In this document: piece after piece, positions 1-8,883 of the stretch
How positions within the stretch are numbered: position 1 is the first letter of the stretch
Layout: each line of letters opens with the position of its first letter
Assembly: GCA_035511075.1 (NCBI GenBank)
Contig: DATKFW010000132.1
Span: forward strand, 65,949-129,948
DNA: 64,000 nt
Direction: 5' to 3'
Origin: DATAUD01 sp035511075
GTDB taxonomy: Bacteria > Verrucomicrobiota > Verrucomicrobiia > Limisphaerales > Palsa-1400
Notes under the pieces: model-generated
Database searches by the model: none
Told to the model about the DNA's origin: nothing
Seen by the model: only the letters and a program-made list of their open reading frames with translations
Program-made: the position numbers and the translations under genes

Positions 1-401
1 AAAGTGTCGGCCGGACACCAATAAATCGAGTAGGTGTTGACGGTGTAAGGTCCCATAGAGGCGACCTTCGGATTGATTATGTAACCGATGTTGGTGTTTT
101 GCGAACTGCTGGTCCAGTCCATGATGCCTTCGCACCAATCATGCATGATGACGCCGCCGACCTCGTAATCCTTGGACTGGTCGGCGTTAATCGCGAGGTG
201 ATCATTGAAGTCATTGGCATACATCGTCCATGCCAGTTGCAACTGCTTCTTGTTGTTGAGGCAATTGATTCCCACCGCGGATTGCTTGGCCTTGCTCAAA
301 GCCGGCAGAAGCATGGCCGCCAATATCGCGATGATGGCAATGACCACCAGCAACTCAATGAGCGTGAACGCCTTTGACCCGGATGTCTTCTGCAATTTCA
401 T
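1..401 (-). CDS. Prepilin-type (type II secretion/type IV pilin-like) protein, C-terminus outside window
   Basis: Reading down from the ATG at 401, the protein begins MKLQKTSGSKAFTLIELLVV and continues into a long hydrophobic helix and the ALSKAKQ segment. This is the classic class III signal: a short basic leader, a cleavage site before Phe, Glu at +5 and a pilin-type helix. The following region (CLNNKKQLQLAWTMYANDF) is typical of the very abundant prepilin-like, DUF1559-related proteins of Planctomycetes and Verrucomicrobia. These are processed by a prepilin peptidase and probably act at the inner membrane or cell surface; their substrates are mostly unknown. The gene lies 64 bp downstream of the E-set protein on the same strand and may be co-transcribed with it. 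The 3' end runs off the window. Confidence 0.85.
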   Translation of the reverse strand, partial: MKLQKTSGSKAFTLIELLVVIAIIAILAAMLLPALSKAKQSAVGINCLNNKKQLQLAWTMYANDFNDHLAINADQSKDYEVGGVIMHDWCEGIMDWTSSSQNTNIGYIINPKVASMGPYTVNTYSIYWCPADT

Positions 402-465
402 ATAAAGTCGTTCATTCCCCGGTCAGGCCGCTGATTCACAGCGGGGCGGGAATCCTCGCGCATCC

Positions 466-2253
466 TTAGTCCGGCCCGACCAGGCGGTAAAACACGTTGC
501 TCGACCCGATGGCAAAATTGGTCGTCGCCATCCCTCCTGGGGCGACAATCAGGTTTGTCCCGTCCGTGAGGGGCAGGGGAGTCCAGCCGGTGCCATAATT
601 GGTGGTCGTTTGCAGTTGGACGCCGCGGCGTCCAAGCCAGGTGACCTGGATATTGTTGCCCACCATGTTAGTGATGCTTAGATCACCGGCGGGTAGTTCA
701 GTGGAGGTCGTGGCTCCCTGACTGCCGAATACGTCCACGGGCATCGTGTAGTCGGGCAGGCTCCGAATCCACCGCTCGTGGTTGTCGCCGAACCCGGCTT
801 CGTCATCAGCTCCGTTGATGCTATACTTATAGATCAACTCATCGTTCTGGCCCTGATTGACTGGCAAAGTGATGGTGTAAAGGTCTGTCCCAGGAATGTT
901 GTTCATTTGATAGGTGGTCGGCTGCAGAGCGCCCCAGGTCCAAAAGCTATTGTTGGTGCCACCGTTCAGTCCGTTGAGGTAAACAGGATCCCCGGACCCG
1001 TCGAATACGACGCCGTCGGTCCCGACCGCGTTGGTCATGTCCACGGTGAAGGTCACCATACAATTGGTCACGGTCACAAAATCGATCAGCGAGCTGGGCG
1101 GCTCGTCGCTGAAATACACGGGACCTTCAACGAGGTTTGTGTCGGCACTGTTGGTCAGATTGAACCAGCGATTGCCACCGATGGAATCAGGGCCGTTATC
1201 AGTTTCCCACTGTGTGCCGGGCTGGATCACATATTTGTAATAATGCTGGGCGTTGGGGGCGCCAGAGTAAACGATCACTGTGCTATAGATATTCGGGGTG
1301 CTGCTGTCGTCATTGTTGGTCATGGTTATCGCCGCGCCCCAACTATCGAAGTCCCCGTGAATCTCCACGTATGAGCCATTATTCGTATTGAAATTGCCCA
1401 CCTCAATTTGTGTGGTCATATCGACCTCGAAGGTGACGCTATTGGTGACAAGGACTAACGAGTAAGGCACGTCGCTGAAGGAAACGATCGGCAGCGTTCC
1501 CGGGGCAATGATGAAAAACCGGTTGTGGCTGTTGTCGGAATCCGAGTCCGCCGAGGTGGGGGCTTCGTAATTGCCGGCCGGCTGAATGACATACTTGTAC
1601 TCCTCGGTTCCATTGGTCGGGCCGCTTATTGCGAAGGTGCCCACATAGACGTTGGAGGTGACAAGCCCGGCCGCGTTAGTGGTCATGATTGTTGGGACGT
1701 TGGTCAACGTGTCCGCGCTGTCATCCCAGCCGTTGAAGTAGCCGCTGACGGTGACCGTGTCTCCCGCGTTGGTGTCGAAGTTGCCGAGAAACGTTTGTTC
1801 GGCCATATCGACCTGGAACGTCACATTGACGGTGTTCGTCGGCCCGGCGTCATCAAAAAACGACAAGGGAAGGAGCAGGCTCCCGCCGCCGGCGGGGAGC
1901 TGCGCGCAACGATTATTGCCAGACCAGGTCGATTCATAATCCGAGTTGTTGGTGACGTACTTGTAAATGACCACACCTCCAACGGCGTCATTGGTGTCAT
2001 CGAAGGTTCCGGTGTAGAGGTTGGTGTTGGGGGCGGCAGGGTTGTTGGTCAGCCCGAACTCGCCCCATCCATTGAATGTTCCGCTGGTGGACACGGGGGT
2101 TCCGGCTGTGAATGTGCCGTTGGTGACCTGTGAGGTCATATCCACCTGGAACGTTAACTCTGTGCCGGCTGCTGACGCGACAGCCGTGCTCAAGATCATG
2201 GCTCCCATCCAGAGACAGCGCTGGATGGCTTTGGCAGAGAATTTTTGATTCAT
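466..2253 (-). CDS. Secreted protein with four tandem E-set/starch-binding-like modules
   Basis: 595 residues starting at an ATG, with a clear signal peptide (MNQKFSAKAIQRC, hydrophobic core, cleavage near AAG). Four modules of about 115 residues follow, each opening with a VTFQVDMT-like strand, then a GxFNGWG- or GDFDSWG-like turn and an EYKYVI-like strand. This pattern resembles the CBM20/CBM48-type immunoglobulin-like starch-binding fold, though ligand specificity cannot be read from it. The last 75 residues (ITNMVGNNIQVTWLGRRGVQ to FYRLVGP) form a beta-sandwich tail common in Verrucomicrobia secreted proteins. No catalytic domain is visible, so binding or a structural surface role is the best inference. 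The downstream neighbour is a prepilin-like gene. Confidence 0.7.
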   Translation of the reverse strand: MNQKFSAKAIQRCLWMGAMILSTAVASAAGTELTFQVDMTSQVTNGTFTAGTPVSTSGTFNGWGEFGLTNNPAAPNTNLYTGTFDDTNDAVGGVVIYKYVTNNSDYESTWSGNNRCAQLPAGGGSLLLPLSFFDDAGPTNTVNVTFQVDMAEQTFLGNFDTNAGDTVTVSGYFNGWDDSADTLTNVPTIMTTNAAGLVTSNVYVGTFAISGPTNGTEEYKYVIQPAGNYEAPTSADSDSDNSHNRFFIIAPGTLPIVSFSDVPYSLVLVTNSVTFEVDMTTQIEVGNFNTNNGSYVEIHGDFDSWGAAITMTNNDDSSTPNIYSTVIVYSGAPNAQHYYKYVIQPGTQWETDNGPDSIGGNRWFNLTNSADTNLVEGPVYFSDEPPSSLIDFVTVTNCMVTFTVDMTNAVGTDGVVFDGSGDPVYLNGLNGGTNNSFWTWGALQPTTYQMNNIPGTDLYTITLPVNQGQNDELIYKYSINGADDEAGFGDNHERWIRSLPDYTMPVDVFGSQGATTSTELPAGDLSITNMVGNNIQVTWLGRRGVQLQTTTNYGTGWTPLPLTDGTNLIVAPGGMATTNFAIGSSNVFYRLVGPD

Positions 2254-2400
2254 AGTGCTTTTTTAAAATGACTTAATTGGGTCGTGCTTCAAACACTAAC
2301 AGGCCCCGGGCCGGGTCTCTACCGCACGTTTGTGCGGTAAAGTCGCCCATCGGGGTCGGCAGCGCGCTGGCATACTGCTTGCCGGAACGCGCCGCGTGGA

Positions 2401-4653
2401 TCACCTGGTCGCAGGGACGGCGGCCAGAAACTCGCGGGCCGATTTATTGGCGGGGTCCAGGCGCAGAGTCTCGGCAAATTGCGCGCGCGCGCCGGCAGGA
2501 TCGTTGAGTTTGAGAAGGGCCACACCCAAATTCAGGTGGCCCATTGGGTATTGAGGTTGCAAACGAACCACTTGCTCAAATTCCGCCTTCGCTTCCTTAA
2601 TCCGTCCGTGCATGCCCAATTCTCCGCCCAACGCGTAATGCGCCTCCCAATTCGCCCCGTCCAGTTCGAGCGCGCGCCGGAAAGCCTGCGTTGACCCGTC
2701 CGTCCGCTTCAAGAGCGAGAGGGCTTTGCCCATGCCAAGATAAGTTTGAGGGTCGTTGGGCTGCAACGCCGCCGCCTGCTGATCATTCTTCACCGCTTCC
2801 TCGAGCTTACCTTCCACGGCATCGAGTTTGCCCAGCTCAAACCAGGCCTCGGCGTAGCGGGGATGAAGATTCAGCGCCTGGCGGAAATCGCCCCGCGCGG
2901 CGGGGAATTCCCCCAGCTTCTCCAACAACTGCCCTTCTGTCAGAAACGCGAATGGGTTGCGGGGCATCAACTCGCCCGCCTGCTTCCATTCAAAGGCGGC
3001 TTGTTTGATGTCGCCTGTCAATTCGAGAAATTCGCCGAAGTTCTCCGCCAGCAAATAATCGCGCGGGGCGCGGGCAATGGCATCGGAATAGAGAGCGCGC
3101 GCGGCGGCGGCGGCCGCCGGGGTTCGTTGCTGGAACATACGGTCCATCCGGGCGGTCAATTCCGAGACGCGCCGTTGGTTGTTATTTTGGTTATTGAGGG
3201 GCGGCCGCTCCATGCGCTGGCGCACGGCGTTGAGCACGTCGCACCGGTTCCAGTCTGTGAGCCCCAGCCGCGCCTCGCAAACTTCCTGCGAGGCCCAGCC
3301 GCCTTTATCCTTGTTCTTGACATTGTCCGGAAGAAGAGGGCCGGCCTGGGCCGCCCACAGCATGGCAAGTCGGTAATTGCCGTCGAAATTGAAGTGGACA
3401 TGCTCGTAAAAGGTTTCATCGCCGGGGATTTTGCCGGGTTCGGGCAGCCCGGCCGCGGCGTCGCACAAAACGAGGTCCGGCCCGGTCATTTGTTCCGCCG
3501 TTTCGCGGATGATGCCGTTGATTCGCGAATCAGCCCGGAACGGCAGCGCGTCGCAATCGCAGGCCTTCTGGAAATGCCCGGCAGCGGCGGCGGTGTCGTC
3601 GAGGTTGAGGAGGGCTTGACCTTCACGGAATTGGGATTCCGCCAATTGCGGGTCCAGCGCGACGGCCTGGCTAAAATCAGCGGCCGCCAGCTTCCAATCA
3701 CCGCTTGATTCGGCGCCGCGTCCGTCGGCGCTCAGGCGATCGCAATTTTCCCGGTCGGCCGGCGGCAAATTGCCGGACGGGAGCGAGGCGAAGGGGGGGC
3801 AATCCTTGAGATTCACCGACACCGTGCTGAGGACGATGGCGGCGCCGGAGTTGCGGCCGGCCCGCAGGATGTCCTTGAGGTTCCTGTGAAAATTTCTATA
3901 GACGACCTCTTTTCGCGGATCGTCCGGCGCCAGTTGATTGCCCAGAAACATTTGCAATCCGCCCCAGACGCCGGGTTCGCTCCCGTGGCTTTTGAGTTTT
4001 CGCTCCAGGTCCATGAGCAGTTGGCCGACGCGCGTGGTCTGGAGAGCCAGCCCAAGGCGCACCACCGGCCACGGCGGAGCTTTGGCGCCGAAAACCGTGG
4101 CGGCGCCAAAGGGTCCGATCATTTCATTGTTGCCCATGTAAACGATCCACAAGTCGCCCTGGTAACGCGCGCATTCGCGCGCGATCGGCACGATGACATG
4201 AGAATTGATCGCGGTGATGGCGACGTTGACAACCTCGAAGTTCACGCCCGGATACCGTTCGCGCAACAAGACCTCCAAATACCGGGCCGCGCCGAACGCC
4301 GGCTCCGGATCGCCTTGCGCGGCTGACTCGCCAAAAATAAAAATGCGGCACGTGCCGGCGGGTTTGACCGGCTCGATCATGAGCGGACTGGGCCAACGGG
4401 ACAAGCTCGGGGGGAAGAAGCGCCGGCTGAAGTTCTCGTTGTTGAGAAGGTAATCCCTGCCGCCCAGGCGGGCCTTCTCGAACAAGGCGGTCGAGTAGCC
4501 GTAGCCGGCCAGACGCAATGCCGCCTCCAACACGGCCAGCGCCAGCAACGGCATGACCAGGAGCGCCGCGATGCGGAAGATCCATTTGCGGCGCGGAGCG
4601 GGCGCCGGGGACGCGGCCCGGCGAGTTTTACGGGGCGGCTTCACTTGTGACAA
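2401..4653 (-). CDS. Membrane-anchored SGNH-hydrolase-like protein with C-terminal TPR repeats
   Basis: About 750 residues. A basic N-terminus precedes one transmembrane helix (about residues 25-45). An SGNH/GDSL-like domain follows: block I is IFIFGESAAQG with the presumed catalytic Ser, block III is YMGNNE, and the terminal EHVHFNFDGNYRLA carries the His. From about residue 310 the protein contains tetratricopeptide repeats, with the densest array over the last 180 residues (AWFELGKLDAVEGKLEEAV, AHYALGGELGMHG, GHLNLGVALLKLND). The likely location is periplasmic and membrane-tethered; the substrate (ester or O-acetyl group) is unknown. The start is uncertain: TTG at 4653 or GTG at 4644, with no ATG nearby. 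It lies 43 bp downstream of glmM on the same strand, suggesting co-transcription and perhaps a cell-envelope role. Confidence 0.75.
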   Translation of the reverse strand: MSQVKPPRKTRRAASPAPAPRRKWIFRIAALLVMPLLALAVLEAALRLAGYGYSTALFEKARLGGRDYLLNNENFSRRFFPPSLSRWPSPLMIEPVKPAGTCRIFIFGESAAQGDPEPAFGAARYLEVLLRERYPGVNFEVVNVAITAINSHVIVPIARECARYQGDLWIVYMGNNEMIGPFGAATVFGAKAPPWPVVRLGLALQTTRVGQLLMDLERKLKSHGSEPGVWGGLQMFLGNQLAPDDPRKEVVYRNFHRNLKDILRAGRNSGAAIVLSTVSVNLKDCPPFASLPSGNLPPADRENCDRLSADGRGAESSGDWKLAAADFSQAVALDPQLAESQFREGQALLNLDDTAAAAGHFQKACDCDALPFRADSRINGIIRETAEQMTGPDLVLCDAAAGLPEPGKIPGDETFYEHVHFNFDGNYRLAMLWAAQAGPLLPDNVKNKDKGGWASQEVCEARLGLTDWNRCDVLNAVRQRMERPPLNNQNNNQRRVSELTARMDRMFQQRTPAAAAAARALYSDAIARAPRDYLLAENFGEFLELTGDIKQAAFEWKQAGELMPRNPFAFLTEGQLLEKLGEFPAARGDFRQALNLHPRYAEAWFELGKLDAVEGKLEEAVKNDQQAAALQPNDPQTYLGMGKALSLLKRTDGSTQAFRRALELDGANWEAHYALGGELGMHGRIKEAKAEFEQVVRLQPQYPMGHLNLGVALLKLNDPAGARAQFAETLRLDPANKSAREFLAAVPATR

Positions 4654-4696
4654 CTAGGGGCTTATCCGTTGGCCATTGCCCTTCGGCGGTGGCTTG

Positions 4697-6076
4697 CTAC
4701 TCCAGAGCTTCCCTGAGCGCGCGGGAGATTTTCTGGTTCCACTGTTCCAGGACGGCGGCATCCGGCCCTTCCAGCAAAAGCCGCACTTTCGGTTCCGTTC
4801 CAGAGTAGCGCAGGAACACGCGGCCTCCATGCGGCTTGAGGTCTGATTCCGCCTGGGCCATGACCTTTGAGACTCCATCCAGCGATTCCAACGGCTTTTT
4901 CTCGCGCACGACGATGTTTGTCAACAATTGCGGATACCGCGTCCAGCACCGGGCCAGTTCCGACAACGGCTTGTTCTGCATTTTCATCACGCGCAAAATT
5001 TGGAGCGCCGCGATCAAGCCGTCGCCCGTCGTGCTGTAGTCGCGCACGATGATATGCCCGCTTTGCTCGCCGCCGATGTTCAGTTCGTGCTTCAACATGG
5101 CCGCCAGCACGTTTTGGTCGCCGACGGCGGTGCGTACGGTTTTGCCTCCGGCGGCTTCGATGGCGGCGTCGAGGCCCGCGTTGCTCATGACGGTTGTGGC
5201 GACCGTGTTCCTGGCCAGGGTGCCGCTGGCCAGCCGTTCCAGAGCGATGATCGCCAGAATGTCGTCGCCGTCAATGAGCACGCCGTTTTCGTCGCACAAC
5301 AGGACCCGGTCGGCGTCGCCGTCGTGGGCCATGCCCAAGTGCGCCTTGTTTTCGCGCACCAAACGGCAAAGATGCTCGGGGTGCATGGAGCCGCAGTCCT
5401 TGTTGATGTTGCTTCCGTCGGGCTCGTTGCCATGAACCACCGCCTGCGCTCCCAACTCGCGCAGAACGCACGGCGTCGATTTATACGCCGCCCCGTGCGC
5501 GCAATCCACCACCACGCGCATGCCCTCCAGGGTCAGATGGCGGGGGAAGGAACTCTTGGCAAACTCGATGTAACGGCCCAAAGCGTCGTCAATGCGCACG
5601 GCCTTGCCGATTTCGCGCGCCGTTGGCCGGATGTTCTCGATCTCGCCGCTGAACACCAGGTCTTCGATCTGGTTCTCGATCAGGTCGTCAAGCTTGTAAC
5701 CATCCGCGTGAAAGAATTTGATGCCGTTATCGTCGTAAGGATTGTGCGATGCTGTGATCACTATGCCGGCATCCGCGCGCAAGCTACGGGTGACGTAGGC
5801 GACGCCGGGCGTCGGCAACGGGCCGATGAACAGGACATCGACCCCCATGGAAAGAACGCCGGAGGAGAGGGCGTTTTCGAGCATGTAACCGGAAAGGCGG
5901 GTGTCCTTGCCGATGACGATTTTATGTTTGCCGCGGCCGCGGGATTCGGATTCCAGGTTCTTGAAGACGTGGGCGGCGGCCTGGCCCAATTTGAGAGCTG
6001 TTTCGGCGGTGACTGGCTCGACATTTGCGGTGCCGCGCACGCCGTCGGTGCCGAAGATTTTCTTGGTGCGACTCAT
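4697..6076 (-). CDS. glmM: Phosphoglucosamine mutase
   Basis: 459 residues, ATG start, normal family length. GlmM converts glucosamine-6-phosphate to glucosamine-1-phosphate, feeding UDP-GlcNAc for peptidoglycan and LPS. Visible motifs are the N-terminal KIFGTDGVRG, the phosphoserine loop VITASHNP (Ser at about 110), the metal-binding DGDADR (about 257), the sugar-binding GGEQSGH and the C-terminal phosphate-binding RYSGTEPK. All four family hallmarks are intact, and the FGTDGVRG and GEQSGH signatures favour GlmM over ManB/PGM. It is the first gene of a two-gene run with the SGNH-TPR gene. Upstream lie about 100 bp and then a small unrelated ORF. Confidence 0.97.
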   Translation of the reverse strand: MSRTKKIFGTDGVRGTANVEPVTAETALKLGQAAAHVFKNLESESRGRGKHKIVIGKDTRLSGYMLENALSSGVLSMGVDVLFIGPLPTPGVAYVTRSLRADAGIVITASHNPYDDNGIKFFHADGYKLDDLIENQIEDLVFSGEIENIRPTAREIGKAVRIDDALGRYIEFAKSSFPRHLTLEGMRVVVDCAHGAAYKSTPCVLRELGAQAVVHGNEPDGSNINKDCGSMHPEHLCRLVRENKAHLGMAHDGDADRVLLCDENGVLIDGDDILAIIALERLASGTLARNTVATTVMSNAGLDAAIEAAGGKTVRTAVGDQNVLAAMLKHELNIGGEQSGHIIVRDYSTTGDGLIAALQILRVMKMQNKPLSELARCWTRYPQLLTNIVVREKKPLESLDGVSKVMAQAESDLKPHGGRVFLRYSGTEPKVRLLLEGPDAAVLEQWNQKISRALREALE

Positions 6077-6179
6077 CTAAACTTAAAATGAAGACGGCCG
6101 CTCAAAATGACAAGGCAACAAATAAAAGCTCGCGGCATTACGCCGCGCACCGCGCCCCTGGCGAGGCGCTAACGGCGGA

Positions 6180-6398
6180 CTAAGCCAGGACGGCTTTTTT
6201 CCCTTTGAGATATTTCTCGATCGTTTTGATGCAGTTGCAGGAATTGGGGACTCGGACGGCGTTGTGCCTGCCCAATTTGTAATGCACGAGCAATTTTCCG
6301 ACCATTACCACTTGAAGATTCGCTTCCGCCATGCGCCAGAGTTGACCGGCTTCCAAAGGTTGTTGACGAATTCGGGGAGGAGAGTTCATTTTCTTCAT
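6180..6398 (-). CDS. Small conserved-looking protein, function unknown
   Basis: 72 residues from an ATG at 6398 (a second ATG at 6389 is possible). The protein is basic, with a compact core EAGQLWRMAEANLQVVMVGK followed by LLVHYKLGRHNAVRVPNSC and a lysine-rich end (YLKGKKAVLA). Regular hydrophobic spacing and a sensible composition suggest a real gene rather than a chance frame, and I recall similar 70-80 residue proteins in Verrucomicrobia, although I cannot check that here. No catalytic motif is recognisable. It lies between the FG-GAP gene and glmM on the same strand. Its leader holds a 21-bp tandem duplication (6421-6462). Confidence 0.55.
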   Translation of the reverse strand: MKKMNSPPRIRQQPLEAGQLWRMAEANLQVVMVGKLLVHYKLGRHNAVRVPNSCNCIKTIEKYLKGKKAVLA

Positions 6399-6420
6399 GG
6401 CCCATGCTGCGCCTTAACGT

Positions 6421-6462
6421 TTGATTAAACCAGCTAAATCGTTGATTAAACCAACTAAATCG
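6421..6462. repeat. Two-copy 21-bp direct repeat
   Basis: Two adjacent 21-bp units (6421-6441 and 6442-6462), each reading TTGATTAAACC-A-R-CTAAATCG, differ at one base (G or A at position 13). They are AT-rich in a GC-rich setting and lie between the FG-GAP stop codon and the start of the 72-residue gene. They could be a duplicated regulator-binding site in the leader of the small gene, but no regulator can be assigned. Confidence 0.7.
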
Positions 6463-6483
6463 CCACCGGGGTAGGCGGCGAGC

Positions 6484-7731
6484 TTATGGCGAACCTGACA
6501 GGGCCGCGCGGCCTCTGGGGATTTGCAGCCATACGTCCACTCGGGGTGTTTCCCAATTGTAGGGCTTATCCAGGATGTCCGGCAAGCCGTCTCCGTTGAG
6601 ATCGGCCACCCGTGCCTCGTGGAAATCCACACCGGTAGAGAAGATTGTCTCGCGAAAATCTCCCTTACCGTCGCCGAACAATATCCACGCGGTGGCGTTC
6701 GGATTGTCCGGGTCGCTGCGCGTCTCGGTCCATTTGGCCATCTCCGCGGCGAAAATGTCCAGGTGCCCGTCTCCATCGATGTCCGCCACTTGCAGACTGT
6801 GGCCGTGAATCATGTCCCGCTCCAGCAAATTGCGGCCCACCCAATCGCGTGTGATCTCCGGATTGCCGACGCATTCGTAAAACCGGAGCGGCCCGCTGCC
6901 ATCGCCCGGCGCAATGACGACCTGAGGATATTTGCCAGGTTTGAATTTCCCCGCCGCAATGCGTCCGCCCATGGGGCCGATTTGGATGGCATCGAACTTT
7001 TTGCCGCCGCGATGCTTGAACCACAAATTACCCGCCAGCAGATCAACCTTCCCGTCCCCGTCAACATCGCACACGGCCATCCCTTCGGCGTAGTGGAAGG
7101 CGGTATTGCGCGATTCCCCGGCATCTCCGGAAAAAATCTGAGTCAGCGGCCAGAGCCCCGCGTGGCGCGGGTCGGGGGGAATCTCAGCCAGGAAAATCGC
7201 CTTGGCGCCCTGATTCCAAAACGCGAGCTGCGGCCTGCCCGTGCCCAGGAAATCTCCGACCGCCTGGTCATGATGCTGGGTGGCGCCGCCCTTTTTTATT
7301 ACGTGCCGTTTCCACGAAACCTGGGGATCAAACCTCGGATACGGATTTTCCCACCACCACACTTCATCGCTCTGCCAATCGCCCCCGAAAATGATGTCGG
7401 GATGGCCGTCGCCATCGACATCGCAGACCACGCCGCCAGCCTCGATGGTGAGGAAATTGGATTCAATGACGTAGCGATCCCAACCGCCGGCGCGCCGGCG
7501 ATACCAAACCAACGCGGGCGCCGTCTGCCGGAAGCTCAATACAAAACCATTGACCCCATCGTTGGCCAGATCGGCGACAATGGCGCCGGTCTGCTGAGTG
7601 GAGGGCCCGGGCGCTGGCAGGTCCCCCGTGACGCTGGAAAGGTGCTGCCAGCGCAGTTCCGCCGCGTGCCCCGAAAACACGAGCGCCATCAGCGCCGCCA
7701 AAACGCGGCTGAGAAGAGCGGGTCGTTTCAT
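6484..7731 (-). CDS. Secreted FG-GAP/VCBS-repeat protein
   Basis: 415 residues from the ATG at 7731; this start gives a clean signal peptide (MKRPALLSRVLAALMALVFS, cleavage after GHA). An upstream in-frame start at 7824 would add a non-signal-like extension. The mature protein contains repeated calcium-binding FG-GAP-type motifs, several of the form DxDGDGxxD: VCDVDGDGHPDIIFGGDW, VCDVDGDGKVDLLAGNLW, VADIDGDGHLDIFAAEM, VADLNGDGLPDILDKPY. This predicts a beta-propeller like those found in secreted or lipid-anchored Verrucomicrobia and Planctomycetes proteins. No catalytic domain is fused, so the ligand is unknown. It is transcribed away from the HEPN-like gene, with 194 bp between the two starts. 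Confidence 0.8.
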   Translation of the reverse strand: MKRPALLSRVLAALMALVFSGHAAELRWQHLSSVTGDLPAPGPSTQQTGAIVADLANDGVNGFVLSFRQTAPALVWYRRRAGGWDRYVIESNFLTIEAGGVVCDVDGDGHPDIIFGGDWQSDEVWWWENPYPRFDPQVSWKRHVIKKGGATQHHDQAVGDFLGTGRPQLAFWNQGAKAIFLAEIPPDPRHAGLWPLTQIFSGDAGESRNTAFHYAEGMAVCDVDGDGKVDLLAGNLWFKHRGGKKFDAIQIGPMGGRIAAGKFKPGKYPQVVIAPGDGSGPLRFYECVGNPEITRDWVGRNLLERDMIHGHSLQVADIDGDGHLDIFAAEMAKWTETRSDPDNPNATAWILFGDGKGDFRETIFSTGVDFHEARVADLNGDGLPDILDKPYNWETPRVDVWLQIPRGRAALSGSP

Positions 7732-7925
7732 TGGCGGCGGACGGAAATTCGCGAGAGCGTTGCCACAGTGGCCGAGGTTACGCCGTTTTAGCAGGGCTTG
7801 GAAAGCGAATATCAGTGCGCGCAAAGAGGCGACCTATAGCCGGACGAAATCCATCCAACCCGCGCGATAGAAAGTCAGCGTTGCCCTCGAGGGCCGGCGG
7901 CATTATCCTGACGGACATTAAACCG

Positions 7926-8735
7926 ATGAGCACAAATCTCGATCGTTTCAAGAGTGATCTTTCCAAGTTGACCGATCTTGGCAGGGAGATGAATCTGGAT
8001 TTGCTTTACCGAAACCAGCATTTGCTTCAGCCGGAGGAACGAACATTCGACCAGTACCAGCAGGGACTGGCGGAAAAGATAAAATTCAGTTTCGAGAGCA
8101 ATTACCAGCGTTGGTACACGGAAGCGTACGCGGTGCTCAAACAGCTCATTCCCAATCGGCTCGCGGAGTTCGTCCAACTTTATCTGGGAGACGCCAAGCG
8201 CAAGACGATCGACATTATGACCTATCGCATCCACGATTGGCTTAACGGCGTGAGGTGTGGCGCCGATTCAACCGGAGCGAAACAGTCCAACGAATTCTCC
8301 GTCATCGCCCGGCAGTTCCACACGCAACTTAAAATCCTGGCGGCCGCCGAGGGGCGTTTCGAATCCTCGCTGTTCGACATAACGCAATTGGTTCGCGCGG
8401 ACTTCCTGGATTCGGAACTTGACGTTGCGCGGGAACTCGCAAAAAGCGGGTTTCTTCGTGGCGCGGGTGCATTGGCGGGTTTGGTGGCCGCGAAGCATCT
8501 CGCGCAAGTTTGCTCGAACCATAATGTCGTCACGCGTAAGGGACACCCTACAATTTATGACTTCAGTGATTTGCTCAAGACCGCCGGTGTTTTGGACGTG
8601 CCCACGCGGCGGCAGATTCAGAGGCTGGGCGACCTGGACAATCTTTGTAGCCAGAACAAGAAGCGTGAACCGACCAAGGCGGAGGCCACCGAATTGATTG
8701 ACGGAACGGACAAGCTCTGCAAGACGCTCTATTGA
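7926..8735 (+). CDS. HEPN/DUF4145-like protein, function unknown
   Basis: 269 residues from the ATG at 7926; upstream extensions in the same frame are low-complexity and overlap the divergent promoter region, so I prefer this start. The protein is soluble and mainly helical. The last 90 residues contain an Ala/Leu-rich helix (GALAGLVAAKHLAQV), a segment on a two-helix spacer (TIYDFSDLLKTAGVLD) and a final helix (EATELIDGTDKLCKTLY). This layout matches HEPN/DUF4145-like domains, in which the usual catalytic or tRNA-contacting motif is RNxxxxH. Here the equivalent segment reads DNLCSQNKKREPT, so both Arg and His appear lost. The assignment rests on remembered family pattern, not a search. The gene ends 24 bp before a tRNA-Met 3' remnant. 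Confidence 0.5.
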   Translation: MSTNLDRFKSDLSKLTDLGREMNLDLLYRNQHLLQPEERTFDQYQQGLAEKIKFSFESNYQRWYTEAYAVLKQLIPNRLAEFVQLYLGDAKRKTIDIMTYRIHDWLNGVRCGADSTGAKQSNEFSVIARQFHTQLKILAAAEGRFESSLFDITQLVRADFLDSELDVARELAKSGFLRGAGALAGLVAAKHLAQVCSNHNVVTRKGHPTIYDFSDLLKTAGVLDVPTRRQIQRLGDLDNLCSQNKKREPTKAEATELIDGTDKLCKTLY

Positions 8736-8758
8736 TTGACGCGCAACCTGTTGAAGAC

Positions 8759-8803
8759 AAAGTGGCGCCAGCGAATGGAAACGAACCACTGACCTCGGGC
8801 TTA
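8759..8803 (-). repeat. tRNA-Met 3'-half remnant (putative att site, distal end of islet)
   Basis: These 45 bp match 11906-11950, the 3' half of the tRNA-Met gene plus three flanking bases, at 42 of 45 positions in the same orientation. Identity begins inside the anticodon loop and runs through the T arm, acceptor and CCA end. The three differences are at the discriminator, in the T stem and in the T loop. This is the geometry left when a tyrosine recombinase inserts an element into the 3' part of a tRNA gene, so I read it as a decayed attR-type site. Confidence 0.8.
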
Positions 8804-8855
8804 GGCGTGCGGGATCGCCTTAAGCAGCCTCGCCAAGAAGTAATTGAAAAAGATA

Positions 8856-8883
8856 TTGACGAGCTGGAAGAGGAATATATCAT
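8856..8883 (+). promoter_or_regulatory. Sigma70-like promoter of the TetR gene
   Basis: TTGACG (8856-8861), a 16-bp spacer, then TATCAT (8878-8883): each hexamer is one mismatch from consensus. Predicted transcription start is about 8890, only some 8 nt before the ATG at 8898, which would give a nearly leaderless mRNA. This supports 8898 rather than 8844 as the start codon. Confidence 0.5.
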
